Shown in pieces: positions 9,907 to 19,646 of a stretch of DNA of 64,000 nt. Below the pieces are notes generated by a model. That model saw only the letters and a list, made by a program, of their open reading frames with translations, made no database searches and was not told the origin of the DNA. This DNA is from Thiomicrorhabdus sp. Milos-T2 (GTDB taxonomy: Bacteria > Pseudomonadota > Gammaproteobacteria > Thiomicrospirales > Thiomicrospiraceae), in contig NZ_KL370891.1 in NCBI RefSeq assembly GCF_000702325.1, positions 1,755,306 through 1,819,305 on the forward strand. The letters are read 5' to 3'. The first letter of the stretch is position 1. Each line of letters starts with the position of its first letter. Made by a program: the position numbers and the translations under genes.

Positions 9907-11358
9907 TCAACCTACCAGGCCTGGTTGTTTTAATGTTTTATTTTTTGGTATTGGCTTTTTATCAAAACTGGCACAAGCTTGATGAACCAGTTCAACAAAA
10001 GCTTCACCACGTTTAACGTAATTAGTAAACTGATCAAAACTCGCGCACGCTGGCGAAAATAAAACACAATCTTTAGGTGCAGCATTTTCTAAAGCAAATG
10101 CTACTGCCGTGGTTAAGTCATCTACATGGGTTATCGTCACTAAAGAATCGGTATCTACATTGGTATCTAAATCTGTACCTAGATCCGTACCTAAATCTGT
10201 ACCTAATGCAATATCGTTAGACATTAAGTGTTTATCGCGTCCAAACAGAATAACCTGTTTGCAATAGTTTGTAATGGGGCGTTGTAGTGCAGAAAAATCA
10301 GCATCTTTTCCCACGCCACCTGCAATTAAAATCAACTTACCTTCGGTTTGTTCGCCAATGCTTTCTAAAGCGGTTTGTGTGGCACCAACATTTGTTCCTT
10401 TGGAGTCGTTAATCCACATAACTTCATTATGTGTTAAAATCCATTCTGTTCTATGTGGTAGACCGGCAAACTGGCTAAGTACTGTTTCAAAATGATGATT
10501 TTCTACTTCAAATGGACGGCATAAAGCTAGCATAGCCAAAGCGTTTAGTTGATGATGAAAGCCCTGTAAACGCATTGATGAAACCGGGACTTGAGGAGTA
10601 TTACCATGACCTAACCAGACCTGGTTATTATGGTTAATTAGCCCATAATCTTTATCTGTTTGCACAAAACCTTCATTCACACAAAAACGCACAATTTCTC
10701 CATGATGGATTAACCCTTGTTCATGCAAATCAAACGGAATAACCGCTAATTCAGTTTCTGCAAATACTTTAGTTTTGGCTTGAATATAGTCTTCTATTCC
10801 AAGATAACGATCCATATGATCTTCTGACACATTTAAAACCGTTGAAGAGACCGTTGTTAAAGAGTAGGTAGTTTCTAACTGAAAACTTGATAACTCTAAT
10901 ACATAGACATCATATTCATTTTCATCCATCAATAAGTCTAAAGCGGCCGCGCCAATGTTTCCACCAACTCCAACCGTATAACCGGCTTCTTCAAGCGCTA
11001 AACCGGTAATGGTGGTGACGGTACTTTTACCATTAGAACCGGTAATAGCAATAACGGGCGCGCCAACTGCTCTAGCAAATAACTCAATATCACCAATGAC
11101 CTGTTTGCCTAATTTTTTAAGCGCTACCACCCAAGGTTCTGATTTAGCGATTCCAGGGCTAAGTACAATGGTTCGATACTTTTTAAGCCACTTAATAGGA
11201 ATTTCACCCAATGCAAATTGCACATTAGGGAATTGTTTTTGTAAGTCACTTACATCAAGATTGACTCGAGTATCAAAAGCGAAACAGTCTTCACCCCGCG
11301 CAGTTAAATAACGCAATACTGACTGACCTGTAACCCCTAATCCAGCAACTAAATACAT
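9907..11358 (-). CDS. murD: UDP-MurNAc-L-alanine:D-glutamate ligase
   Basis: Cytoplasmic ATP-dependent ligase adding D-Glu to UDP-MurNAc-L-Ala. N-terminal Rossmann motif GLGVTGQSVLRYL, P-loop TGSNGKSTVT, and the central block FAGLPHRTEWI with NDSKGTN are all visible. At 483 aa it is longer than typical MurD (about 440-450). Part of the excess is a tandem GTDL-type peptide near residues 383-402, encoded by five 12-bp units. The last residues, QPGLVG, are encoded by an ACCAGGCCTGGT site. A one-mismatch copy (ACCAGACCTGGT) lies at 10614-10625. ftsW follows within one base. Confidence 0.95.
   Translation of the reverse strand: MYLVAGLGVTGQSVLRYLTARGEDCFAFDTRVNLDVSDLQKQFPNVQFALGEIPIKWLKKYRTIVLSPGIAKSEPWVVALKKLGKQVIGDIELFARAVGAPVIAITGSNGKSTVTTITGLALEEAGYTVGVGGNIGAAALDLLMDENEYDVYVLELSSFQLETTYSLTTVSSTVLNVSEDHMDRYLGIEDYIQAKTKVFAETELAVIPFDLHEQGLIHHGEIVRFCVNEGFVQTDKDYGLINHNNQVWLGHGNTPQVPVSSMRLQGFHHQLNALAMLALCRPFEVENHHFETVLSQFAGLPHRTEWILTHNEVMWINDSKGTNVGATQTALESIGEQTEGKLILIAGGVGKDADFSALQRPITNYCKQVILFGRDKHLMSNDIALGTDLGTDLGTDLDTNVDTDSLVTITHVDDLTTAVAFALENAAPKDCVLFSPACASFDQFTNYVKRGEAFVELVHQACASFDKKPIPKNKTLKQPGLVG
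9914..9925. repeat. ACCAGGCCTGGT palindrome at the murD 3' end
   Basis: Exact copy encoding the penultimate residues of MurD in the P-G-L-V frame, five bases before its stop codon. Confidence 0.9.
10151..10210. repeat. In-frame 12-bp minisatellite in murD
   Basis: Five consecutive 12-bp units of consensus GTACCTAAATCT (plus strand), with substitutions. They encode repeated G/D-T-D-L/V tetrapeptides. A unit gain or loss keeps frame. Confidence 0.85.
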
Positions 11359-11451
11359 GTAAACTTCTCTTAATTAAATTATCTAGAAACCTTTAAAAAC
11401 CAGGCGTTTTTAACCATTTTCATTCGTCCAACATTTTATTTTAAAATTTCC

Positions 11452-12534
11452 TTATCTTAGTTTTAAACTGGCTAAACCAATTAATACTAAAATAATGGTG
11501 ATGACCCAAAAACGTACAATAACCTGTGATTCATGCCAGCCTTTTTGCTCATAATGATGATGCAAAGGCGCCATTAAGAAAATGCGTTTTCCTCGTAATT
11601 TATATGAGCCAACCTGCAAAATAACCGATACCGTCTCTGCTACAAAAATTCCACCCATAATAAAGAGCACTAATTCTTGTTTAACCGCCACCGCCATACC
11701 ACCTAAAACGGCACCAATCGCCAAAGAACCTACATCGCCCATAAACACTTGTGCTGGGTGTGCGTTAAACCATAAAAAACCTAGCCCTGCACCCACCAAA
11801 GCGGACGCTAATATGGTTAATTCGCCCACTCCAGGAATATAAGGAATATTTAAATAATCTGAGAAATAAACGTGACCGGATAAGTAAGCAAACACCCCTA
11901 ATGCCGCAGAGATCATGACCGTTGGCATAATCGCCAGACCATCTAAACCATCCGTTAAATTTACGGCATTTGAAGTACCAACAATGACAAAATAACTTAA
12001 TACAATAGTCCAAGCACCTAAATGAATCACCGTATCTTTCATATAAGGGATTAACAATTCACTTTCTGCAGGTACAGTGGCTAAGGCAAACAAAGCATAA
12101 GCGGTTGCAAAACCAATAATGGATTGCCATAAATATTTAGTACGCGCACGTATACCATTAGGGTCTTTATAAACAACCTTTTTATAATCATCTATAAAAC
12201 CAACTACACCAAAACCTAACATTGAAAGCGTGATGGTTAGTAAATAATGATTAGTTAAATCACCCCACAAAAAAACCGCCACTGCAATGGAAAACAAAAT
12301 CATAGTTCCGCCCATGGTAGGCGTTCCAGCTTTAATTAAATGCGTTTGCGGGCCATCTTGTCTAATAGATTGCCCTACTTTTAAACGGGTTAACCAGCGA
12401 ATCATGCCTGGGCCAATTAGAAAAGAGAGGATAAGAGCAGTCAACACACTCATAATAGCGCGCATAGTGATATAACTAAACACACTAAAACCTGAAATGT
12501 ATTGTTGTAGATATTCTGTTAAATATATGAGCAT
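11452..12534 (-). CDS. mraY: Phospho-MurNAc-pentapeptide transferase
   Basis: Integral membrane enzyme that transfers phospho-MurNAc-pentapeptide to undecaprenyl phosphate, forming lipid I. About ten hydrophobic segments occur with the signatures [20 protein letters not shown] (catalytic aspartates), [11 protein letters not shown] and the cytoplasmic loop [15 protein letters not shown] at 12534 is chosen over the GTG one codon upstream because AGGA lies seven bases before it; this gives 360 aa, the normal size. It lies between murF and murD. Confidence 0.97.
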   Translation of the reverse strand: MLIYLTEYLQQYISGFSVFSYITMRAIMSVLTALILSFLIGPGMIRWLTRLKVGQSIRQDGPQTHLIKAGTPTMGGTMILFSIAVAVFLWGDLTNHYLLTITLSMLGFGVVGFIDDYKKVVYKDPNGIRARTKYLWQSIIGFATAYALFALATVPAESELLIPYMKDTVIHLGAWTIVLSYFVIVGTSNAVNLTDGLDGLAIMPTVMISAALGVFAYLSGHVYFSDYLNIPYIPGVGELTILASALVGAGLGFLWFNAHPAQVFMGDVGSLAIGAVLGGMAVAVKQELVLFIMGGIFVAETVSVILQVGSYKLRGKRIFLMAPLHHHYEQKGWHESQVIVRFWVITIILVLIGLASLKLR

Positions 12535-12630
12535 CACTCTATCCTAGTTATCGTTATACCATGGTAATATGATGGTAATACGATGATTTTAATTTTGTCA
12601 TTATTATCAATCGCAGTCATTATGCTTTAG

Positions 12631-14241
12631 CTATTTTATTACTACTTTGTTTAAAACGGCTTGTGAAACTTTTTCCATTTTGGCACTGCGTGAACCCTTA
12701 ACCAAAACATTTATTTTATTATCAGAAGTTTTAGCCGATTCTATGTCTGCAACCACAAGATTAGCCATTGCTGCATGACTCGTAAAAAACTGACTTCCTT
12801 CTCCAAAATGGGTTGGCATATTGTGCGCCGCCTCACCCAAAACGTATAGGTTTCTAACACCTTTTTCTCGGGCAAATTCAGCTATTTCTTGATGGGCCTT
12901 ATCACTTTGCTCCCCAATTTCGGCCATAGCACCTAAGCAAACAATTGCCTTGCCGGGTAGTGAACATAATGCCTCAATACCCGCCTTTACTGATTCTGGG
13001 TTTGCATTATAACTGTCATCAATTAACCAACCATTATTTATTGCTGTTTTTTGCAACCTTCCAGAAACACCATTAAAAGACACCAGGCCTGGTAGAATTT
13101 GTTGCCAACTTAATCCCGCACTCATTGCAACGGCAACACACGCCGCGGCATTCATTGCATTATGAAACCCTAAAACAGGCATGTTTACATGATGTTTTTG
13201 TTTAGAAATAATTAAATCAAACGCAATCCCTAAAACGTCTTTTCCATCAATACACACTGTATTGGTTGTCACTGAATCCACTTTAGAATCTGCTTTTACA
13301 TCACTACCAAAAGTAACAACAGAATTTACGTTTAAATCGCGCAGGCTTTGCTGCCAATCTTCAAATCCGGGTGAATCCGTATTAATAACCGCAACGCCAG
13401 GTTTATGATTCTTAATTTGATTTAAACCTTCAAAAATTTCGCCCTTAGTATCAATCACACCTTGTAAACTGCCAAATCCTTCTAAATGTGCGCCTGATGC
13501 ATTATTTATCATGGCAATATCAGGCAGCGCTAAGGCGGTTAAATATTGGATTTCTTTAGGATGGTTTGCTCCCATTTCAATAATGGCATATTCATGTTCA
13601 GGCCTAAGGTTTAGTAGCGTTCTTGGCACACCAAAATCATTATTTAAGTTGCCTTCTGTTGCTAGAGTATTACCGGCTAAAGAAAATATATTATGCAGTA
13701 GTGTTTTAGTTGTGGTTTTACCATTGCTTCCGGTTACGGCAATTAATGTTTTGACTGGCATCTGTAGACGATGCCAACGTGCAAATTGCCCAAGTGCAAT
13801 TCGAGTGTTTTGCACTTCTACTCCTGGCACAATTGAATCTAAACACTCAGAATTCTCATCCACCAATATCGCCACAGCGCCTTGTTGAACCGCTTGTTCA
13901 ATAAAATCATGTCCATTAAAATTCTCACCCTTAATGGCAATATACAAGGCTCCAGGTTGCAAGGTTCTGGTATCAGTACTAATGGAAGTAAATTCAATAC
14001 TATTGGCTTCACTGATTGGGCCAATGAATTCACCCTCAGTACTGTCTTTAAGTTGTTCTAATGTCCATGAAAACATATTCATTGCCTTAGTTAGAGACTC
14101 TTCTTGATTAGCATTAATCTGAGATTGTAAACTTGCCACAACCATTTCTACATTCTCTTCGATAGGTTTATTTAAACCTTTATTTAATCTTTTATTTAAA
14201 CCCTGATTTTTAATGAAAAGTTTTTTATTATCACTTGTCAT
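12631..14241 (-). CDS. murF: UDP-MurNAc-tripeptide:D-Ala-D-Ala ligase
   Basis: Adds D-Ala-D-Ala to the UDP-MurNAc-tripeptide. P-loop TGSNGKTTTKTLL, the block LNLRPEHEYAIIEMGANH and the C-terminal DSYNANPESVKAGIEAL are typical. The start is uncertain. ATG at 14241 overlaps the murE stop and gives a 536-aa protein with an atypical N-terminus of about 55 residues containing LNK repeats. An ATG at 14076 starting MFSWTLEQL has AAGG eight bases upstream and matches the usual MurF start, giving a normal length. The longer form is reported to cover the repeat tract. One ACCAGGCCTGGT site encodes LPGLVS. Confidence 0.93.
   Translation of the reverse strand: MTSDNKKLFIKNQGLNKRLNKGLNKPIEENVEMVVASLQSQINANQEESLTKAMNMFSWTLEQLKDSTEGEFIGPISEANSIEFTSISTDTRTLQPGALYIAIKGENFNGHDFIEQAVQQGAVAILVDENSECLDSIVPGVEVQNTRIALGQFARWHRLQMPVKTLIAVTGSNGKTTTKTLLHNIFSLAGNTLATEGNLNNDFGVPRTLLNLRPEHEYAIIEMGANHPKEIQYLTALALPDIAMINNASGAHLEGFGSLQGVIDTKGEIFEGLNQIKNHKPGVAVINTDSPGFEDWQQSLRDLNVNSVVTFGSDVKADSKVDSVTTNTVCIDGKDVLGIAFDLIISKQKHHVNMPVLGFHNAMNAAACVAVAMSAGLSWQQILPGLVSFNGVSGRLQKTAINNGWLIDDSYNANPESVKAGIEALCSLPGKAIVCLGAMAEIGEQSDKAHQEIAEFAREKGVRNLYVLGEAAHNMPTHFGEGSQFFTSHAAMANLVVADIESAKTSDNKINVLVKGSRSAKMEKVSQAVLNKVVIK
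13082..13093. repeat. ACCAGGCCTGGT palindrome in murF
   Basis: Exact copy in the coding sequence, read in the P-G-L-V frame. Confidence 0.9.
14167..14202. repeat. 12-bp tandem repeat at the murF 5' end
   Basis: Three 12-bp units, TTTATTTAAACC, TTTATTTAATCT and TTTATTTAAACC (plus strand). They encode LNK-type tetrapeptides if the upstream murF start is used. With the downstream start they lie in the untranslated leader. Confidence 0.85.
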
Positions 14242-15958
14242 AATTAATTTTCTTAGAATCTGACAACCATTCACAAACCACCTGAGCATCACTAAAAAAG
14301 TTTTTTACCCCCTTAACCTCTTGATAATCTTCATGCCCTTTGCCTGCTATCAGTACAATATCTTCTGCTTTGGCCTGATTTAATACTTTTAAGATGGCCT
14401 GTTTACGATCTAATTCTTTCTCAATATTTTCAGGTTCTTTTATTCCCTTAAGAATATCCTTAACTATGATTTCTGGAGACTCATCTCTTGGATTATCATT
14501 AGTTAACATGACTTTATCAGCCAAGGTTTCTGCAATTTTTCCCATTAAAGGTCGTTTGCCTTGATCTCGATTTCCTCCGCAACCAAATACAACACTTAAC
14601 TTGCCCTTAGCCTGTCTATTGCTGCCGTTTAAATGCGATTTAACCGCATTTAAGACCTGTTCTAAAGCGTCTGGCGTGTGTGCAAAATCTAAAATAATCG
14701 TGGGTGATTGGTTTAAAACCTGCATTCTTCCGGCTACCGACTGAAGTTGACTAACATAGGGTTTAATTTGTGCCCAGCGAATGTCATTCACCAATAAAAT
14801 GGATAAGGCACAAAAGACATTTTCTAAATTAAAGACACCCATCAGAGGCATTTTTAATTGTTCTGTAGGGGCGGTCTGCTTTAACTTAACATCAAATAAA
14901 TTTGCCTTAAAACCAATCCCTGCTGACGTCAGTTCAAGCTCTTCAGCTTGTAAATTTGCGAGAATAGCATTTTCATTATTCGTACTTAACAACTCAGGAC
15001 TCTTTGTCATTTCTGCTTGATAACACCAAACCGCCTTATTATCGTCATTGCCATTGTCATTGTCATTGCCATTGCAATTACCGTTTCTACTAACATTACC
15101 ATTTACATTTTCCGCAAACTCGGTACAAAGTGATTGTCCTAAATTATCGGCTAGATTAAGTACTATATTCTTTGTTGGGTATTCGCTAAATAGTCGCGCT
15201 TTTGCTTGTGTATAAGCTTCCACTGTTCTATGAAAATCCATGTGATCTCGGGTAACCTGAGTTAAGGCTACCGTCTGAAATATCACACCTTGAATACGCC
15301 CTAGGCACAATGCATGAGAAGAAACTTCCATAATTACCCACTGCAAACCTTGTTCAGCAAAGGTATTTAACAAACGATGAACCCTTACACTATCGGGTGT
15401 TGTATTCACACTCAGTGTTAATTGGTTTATTGGCCCGTTACCTAAAGTACCAATTAACCCAACGTTATAATCTAATGATTGTAATAATTGTGCGGTAAAA
15501 AAAGCGGTTGAAGTTTTACCATTCGTGCCAGTAATTCCCACCACCCTTAGGCGTTGACTCGGCCGGTTATAAAACCAAGAAGCAAAGTCTCCTAATATCT
15601 CCTTAATGCCATTAACAACCCATATTTGGGTCTGTTCAGTTTGATTAGCATTGCATTTTAGTTGGTTTTGTTCTGGCTCAGTAAGCGCTCTATCACTTAT
15701 TACCAGGCCTGGTTGTTTATCTAAAACAGACGATAAAAAATTCAAACCATGCTGTTGTTCACCTTGAATGGCAATAAACAAGTCGCCTTTCTCAATAAGA
15801 CGAGAATCTAACGACACATGACGTATTCTTTCATTATCTTCACCAAAAACTAACTCTGCATTTGTAGCACATTTCTCAACACGAATTGAGTGACCCATTA
15901 AATAAGATTCTATCTCTTTTAAGGTTTTGAAGACTTCACTAAACACGCTTTGGGACAT
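14231..15958 (-). CDS. murE: UDP-MurNAc-L-Ala-D-Glu:meso-diaminopimelate ligase
   Basis: Adds the third amino acid of the stem peptide. P-loop TGTNGKTSTAFF, the substrate block NTTPDS and the motif DNPRDESP are present; DNPR is the known signature of meso-DAP-specific MurE. The protein has 575 aa against about 495 in E. coli. One clear insertion is an Asn/Gly/Asp-rich stretch near residues 290-307, encoded by a hexamer repeat. The stop lies inside the putative murF start region. One ACCAGGCCTGGT site encodes QPGLVI in the N-terminal domain. Confidence 0.96.
   Translation of the reverse strand: MSQSVFSEVFKTLKEIESYLMGHSIRVEKCATNAELVFGEDNERIRHVSLDSRLIEKGDLFIAIQGEQQHGLNFLSSVLDKQPGLVISDRALTEPEQNQLKCNANQTEQTQIWVVNGIKEILGDFASWFYNRPSQRLRVVGITGTNGKTSTAFFTAQLLQSLDYNVGLIGTLGNGPINQLTLSVNTTPDSVRVHRLLNTFAEQGLQWVIMEVSSHALCLGRIQGVIFQTVALTQVTRDHMDFHRTVEAYTQAKARLFSEYPTKNIVLNLADNLGQSLCTEFAENVNGNVSRNGNCNGNDNDNGNDDNKAVWCYQAEMTKSPELLSTNNENAILANLQAEELELTSAGIGFKANLFDVKLKQTAPTEQLKMPLMGVFNLENVFCALSILLVNDIRWAQIKPYVSQLQSVAGRMQVLNQSPTIILDFAHTPDALEQVLNAVKSHLNGSNRQAKGKLSVVFGCGGNRDQGKRPLMGKIAETLADKVMLTNDNPRDESPEIIVKDILKGIKEPENIEKELDRKQAILKVLNQAKAEDIVLIAGKGHEDYQEVKGVKNFFSDAQVVCEWLSDSKKINYDK
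15045..15080. repeat. In-frame hexamer repeat in murE
   Basis: About five consecutive CATTGC/CATTGT hexamers (plus strand), with degenerate flanks. They encode an Asn-Gly/Asn-Asp run absent from standard MurE proteins. Confidence 0.85.
15702..15713. repeat. ACCAGGCCTGGT palindrome in murE
   Basis: Exact copy in the coding sequence, read in the P-G-L-V frame. Confidence 0.9.
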
Positions 15959-15960
15959 GG

Positions 15961-17898
15961 CTATTTCCCCTTCGCTTTGGAATCTATTTGGTCAGGTGCG
16001 ACATTACGTAAGCGTAAGGCTTCTTGCATCACTTCTTTAAACGCTGGCGCGGCAACTGAACCACCGTAATATACACCTCTGCTTGGCTCATCAACCACCA
16101 CAATCATCAACATATTGGGATCAGAAACTGGGACAATTCCGGCAAATAAAGAGTAATAAGTATTCTCTCTATAGCCACCCACCGAGTTGGTTTTATGCAC
16201 CGTACCAGTTTTACCCGCAACACGATAGCCAGGTATTTGTGCTTTTGGGGCTGTACCACCTCTAGCAACAACGGTTTCCATCATACCCAATACTTTTTCA
16301 GCCGTTTCTGGTTTAATTAATGCCTTACCTTCAGGTTTCTCATCAAGCTTGATTAAGCTCAATGGTAAGATTTTTCCCTTATTGGAAAACAGCAAATAGG
16401 CGTGTGCTAACGTTAAAATATTGGTATTAAAACCATAACCAAAAGAGGCAGAAGCTTGATCAATATCTTCCCATTCACTTGCCGGTTTTAAATAACCCAT
16501 GGCCTCACCAGGCAAAAATAGTCCACTCTCTTGACCAATTCCAATTTGCGCCCAAAAGTCACGCTGTACATCGGCTTTCATTTTTAAGGCAATTTTACTT
16601 GCCCCAACATTACTCGACATTTGAATAATTTGTGATGGTGTAAGCTTTCCATGATTACGAGTATCATTTAGCCGATTCCCTTGCACTCTAATCCAACCTG
16701 GAGAAGTATCTATTATGGTGTCTTCATCTATAAGTCCATCATCAAGCGCCTTAGAAATAATAAAAGGTTTCATTGTTGAGCCGGGTTCAATCAAATCAGT
16801 TATCACACGATTTTTAATTCCTCTGCCCCGGCGTTGTGAAGAATCATTGGGATTAAAACTTGGTAGACTGACCATCGCTAAAATCTCACCGGTTTTAGCA
16901 TCTAAAATCACACTACTTGCGGCTCTGGCTTGGTGTTCAATCATGACCTTTTTTAAGGCTCGATAAGTAAAGTATTGTAAATTTTGATCAATACTTAGTG
17001 TCATTGACTTACCTGGCTTAGCGGCTTTAATATCTTTGATAAAATCAACAACATGCCCTGCTCTATCTTTAACAACTTGCTTTTTACCGGGTACGCCTTT
17101 TAACCAATTATCATAGGCTAGCTCAATACCTTCTTGGCCTTGGTCATCTATATTAGTAAAACCAATTAAGTTAGCACTACTCTCTCCTGACGGAAAATAA
17201 CGACGATATTCACCTTGAGTATAAACTCCGGTTAATCTAAGAGCATCAATCTTGGCAGCTAAGTCGGGTACCAAGCTTCTTTTTAAATACAAAAATCGTC
17301 TTTTGGGATATTTGTAGATTTTATTTTGAATTTTCTTACGATCAATTCCCAATATCTCAGCTAACCTAGATACCGTATAACGGTAACGGTTAACAACTCT
17401 CATATCGACCCATACTGATGGAAGAACTTTATTTACTTCAACATGATTACCTGCGTTGTCATAACTTAACCCAACATATTTAATATAAGTTCCCGGTAAC
17501 TCAAGAGAAGCTAATTTTTGAACAAGTTTTTTATCCCCTAATTGGCGGATAAAACTAAGCCGTTTATAACGATTTTGTTTCGCTAAAATATTAAGTTGAG
17601 AGTCAGTTAAACCCAATAACTCTAGGAACTCATGGTAATGCGTATCGTGAGAGATAATGGTTTTAGGGTCGAGCCATACCGAAGCCATCGGGGTACTTAG
17701 GGCGAGCAAGTCTCCATTTCGATCATAAATTTCTCCTCTAGGAGCGGGAATAACAATGGTTCGAATTTGGCGTTTATCACCTTCTGATTGCAAAAAATCC
17801 GTTTTAATTGTCTGCACATAAAACGCTCTAACACCAATTGCCACAAAACTTAGGCATATAAGGGTAAAGACCACAGCGTCTCGTCTAATCTTGAACAT
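15961..17898 (-). CDS. ftsI: Septal peptidoglycan transpeptidase FtsI (PBP3)
   Basis: Class B penicillin-binding protein that crosslinks septal peptidoglycan with FtsW. The 645-aa product has one N-terminal TM segment (AVVFTLICLSFVAIGVRAF), the PBP dimerisation motif PRGEIYDRNGDLLA, the active-site serine S374 in EPGSTMKP, then SSN and KTGT (AGKTGTVHK). The start is ATG at 17898, one base after the ftsL stop, with AAGG eight bases upstream; a GTG 33 bases earlier would overlap ftsL. It is longer than E. coli FtsI (588 aa), mainly through extra sequence between about residues 80 and 230. Confidence 0.96.
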   Translation of the reverse strand: MFKIRRDAVVFTLICLSFVAIGVRAFYVQTIKTDFLQSEGDKRQIRTIVIPAPRGEIYDRNGDLLALSTPMASVWLDPKTIISHDTHYHEFLELLGLTDSQLNILAKQNRYKRLSFIRQLGDKKLVQKLASLELPGTYIKYVGLSYDNAGNHVEVNKVLPSVWVDMRVVNRYRYTVSRLAEILGIDRKKIQNKIYKYPKRRFLYLKRSLVPDLAAKIDALRLTGVYTQGEYRRYFPSGESSANLIGFTNIDDQGQEGIELAYDNWLKGVPGKKQVVKDRAGHVVDFIKDIKAAKPGKSMTLSIDQNLQYFTYRALKKVMIEHQARAASSVILDAKTGEILAMVSLPSFNPNDSSQRRGRGIKNRVITDLIEPGSTMKPFIISKALDDGLIDEDTIIDTSPGWIRVQGNRLNDTRNHGKLTPSQIIQMSSNVGASKIALKMKADVQRDFWAQIGIGQESGLFLPGEAMGYLKPASEWEDIDQASASFGYGFNTNILTLAHAYLLFSNKGKILPLSLIKLDEKPEGKALIKPETAEKVLGMMETVVARGGTAPKAQIPGYRVAGKTGTVHKTNSVGGYRENTYYSLFAGIVPVSDPNMLMIVVVDEPSRGVYYGGSVAAPAFKEVMQEALRLRNVAPDQIDSKAKGK

Positions 17899-17899
17899 A

Positions 17900-18256
17900 T
17901 TATTTACCTTGTTCCAAATTAGAAGATTCACTCTTATCGTTCAAAGAATGATGAATATAGAGGTTAAAATAGTGAGTTTTATCCAGAGTCATGTGTAGCT
18001 TTTGTTTGGCAACTTGCTCCACCATAGTTGGTGAGGTTAGATGCTCCTTTTCAAGCATTAAACGCCCCCATTGCTCTTTAGCTACTAATGCTTGCTTTAA
18101 AGACTGATAATATTGAGATTCAACATTACGAATTTGATGTTGTACGTGAACAATAGCCAGCAAACTTGCTAGAACAAGAGTGACTAATATAAATAGAAAA
18201 AACCCACGCCACTTATAAGCTTTTAAGTGAGTGGGTTCTGGGAACCGATTATGCAT
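17900..18256 (-). CDS. ftsL: Cell division protein FtsL
   Basis: Small bitopic divisome protein that forms a complex with FtsB and FtsQ and helps activate FtsWI. The 118-aa product has a short cytoplasmic N-terminus, one TM segment at about residues 19-38 (FFLFILVTLVLASLLAIVHV), and a periplasmic heptad-rich region resembling a coiled coil. Identification rests on this architecture and on its position directly before ftsI. The sequence is poorly conserved, as is usual in the family. Unusually, the gene upstream is ftsZ instead of rsmH. Confidence 0.9.
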   Translation of the reverse strand: MHNRFPEPTHLKAYKWRGFFLFILVTLVLASLLAIVHVQHQIRNVESQYYQSLKQALVAKEQWGRLMLEKEHLTSPTMVEQVAKQKLHMTLDKTHYFNLYIHHSLNDKSESSNLEQGK

Positions 18257-18296
18257 ATCGACCTATCCGACTGTACAATCTAAAACTTAACGCCTT

Positions 18297-18319
18297 AAAA
18301 TATTCGTGGACAACGAATA
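18297..18319 (-). terminator. Possible weak terminator after ftsZ
   Basis: On the minus strand TATTCGT-TGTCC-ACGAATA forms a 7-bp stem with a 5-base loop, followed by a short T run. It lies 11 bases past the ftsZ stop and could partly separate ftsZ from ftsL transcription. The stem is AT-rich, so it may act only as an attenuator or RNA processing site. Confidence 0.4.
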
Positions 18320-18329
18320 CCTTAAAAAG

Positions 18330-19568
18330 TTAGTCAGCTTGACGTCTTAGGAAAGCAGGGATATCTAAATAATTAGAATTCTCCATACTTCCAGCTGTCG
18401 CGCCATTTACAACCATCTTAGGACGAACCACTTCTGGTTCAGAAGCCAAGATTTCAGGTTGAGCCATATCAATCGTTGTTTGCACCGCTTCAGAGTTAAC
18501 GACTTTAGGAGCCTGTTCAACTTCTTCAACCGCTGTTTTTACTTCAGTATTATTGGCCTTTACTGCTTGTAAATTAGGTTTAACAACTTCTGGCTTACCA
18601 GCAACACTTGTTGCATTCTCAAGCCCTGTCGCCACAACCGTTACACGAATTTCATCTGTCATGGATTCATCTACTGATGTACCAATAATGACACGAGCAT
18701 CTTGTGCTGCTACCTGGTCAATAACATCACCCACTTCGTTAAATTCACCTAAAGTAAAGTCTAATCCGCTTGTAATATTAACTAAAAGACCACGTGCACC
18801 TGAAACAGAAATATCTTCAAGCAATGGGTTAGCAATCGCTTTCTCAGCCGCTTTAATAGCACGGTCTTCGCCTGTTGCGTGACCCACGCCCATCATTGCC
18901 ATACCTCTTTCACCCATCACGGTACGTAAATCTTCAAAATCCACGTTAATCATACCCGGACGAGTAACTAGCTCAGAAATACCTTGAACCGCTCCATGAA
19001 GCACTTCGTTAGCGTAATCAAATGCCTTAGCTAAAACAAAATCACGACCTAATACTTTTAATAATTTATCATTTGGTACTGTGATTAAAGAATCTACATG
19101 TTCAGAAAGCTCTTCAATACCAGCTTCAGCAGTGTGATTTCGACGCTCAAAACCAAACGGTTTACTGACTACACCAACGGTTAAAATACCCATTTCACGT
19201 GCTGCTTGCGCTACAACCGGTGCAGAACCTGTTCCTGTTCCACCGCCCATTCCAGCAGTAATAAAAACCATGTCCGCTTCTTTTAACTGTTCTTTAACGG
19301 AATCAATATCATCTTTGGCGGCTTGTCTTCCACGCTCTGGATCCGCTCCAGCGCCTAAACCACCTGCTCCTAATTGTATGCAGGTTGATACAGATGCATT
19401 TTCCAATGCTTGAGCGTCAGTGTTTGCGCACATAAACTCAACACCTTTTACATCTGAGCGTACCATGTAATCCACAGCGTTACCGCCGCCTCCGCCTAAG
19501 CCAATGACTTTAATGACTGGCATACCAGGTGTCCGAACTGGTGTGACTTCTTTTCCGATAAAATTCAT
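18330..19568 (-). CDS. ftsZ: Cell division GTPase FtsZ
   Basis: Tubulin-like GTPase that forms the Z ring. The 412-aa protein has the N-terminal KVIGLGGGGGNAVDYM, the tubulin signature GGGTGTG at residues 108-114, the T7 loop NVDFEDLRTVM, a variable linker, and the C-terminal FtsA/ZipA-binding peptide LDIPAFLRRQAD. Differences from typical gammaproteobacterial FtsZ include SAPV after the signature, PFGFERRNHTA and DFVLAKAFDYANEVLHG. In most relatives ftsZ is the last gene of the dcw cluster; here it lies between rsmH and ftsL. It could be the only ftsZ, relocated, or a second copy. Confidence 0.96.
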   Translation of the reverse strand: MNFIGKEVTPVRTPGMPVIKVIGLGGGGGNAVDYMVRSDVKGVEFMCANTDAQALENASVSTCIQLGAGGLGAGADPERGRQAAKDDIDSVKEQLKEADMVFITAGMGGGTGTGSAPVVAQAAREMGILTVGVVSKPFGFERRNHTAEAGIEELSEHVDSLITVPNDKLLKVLGRDFVLAKAFDYANEVLHGAVQGISELVTRPGMINVDFEDLRTVMGERGMAMMGVGHATGEDRAIKAAEKAIANPLLEDISVSGARGLLVNITSGLDFTLGEFNEVGDVIDQVAAQDARVIIGTSVDESMTDEIRVTVVATGLENATSVAGKPEVVKPNLQAVKANNTEVKTAVEEVEQAPKVVNSEAVQTTIDMAQPEILASEPEVVRPKMVVNGATAGSMENSNYLDIPAFLRRQAD

Positions 19569-19646
19569 GACGACGATTCCCCTTAATCAGCATGATAAAA
19601 ATAAATAAATAGTAAAACCAAATAATCTTTATTGTAAACGCTACGC

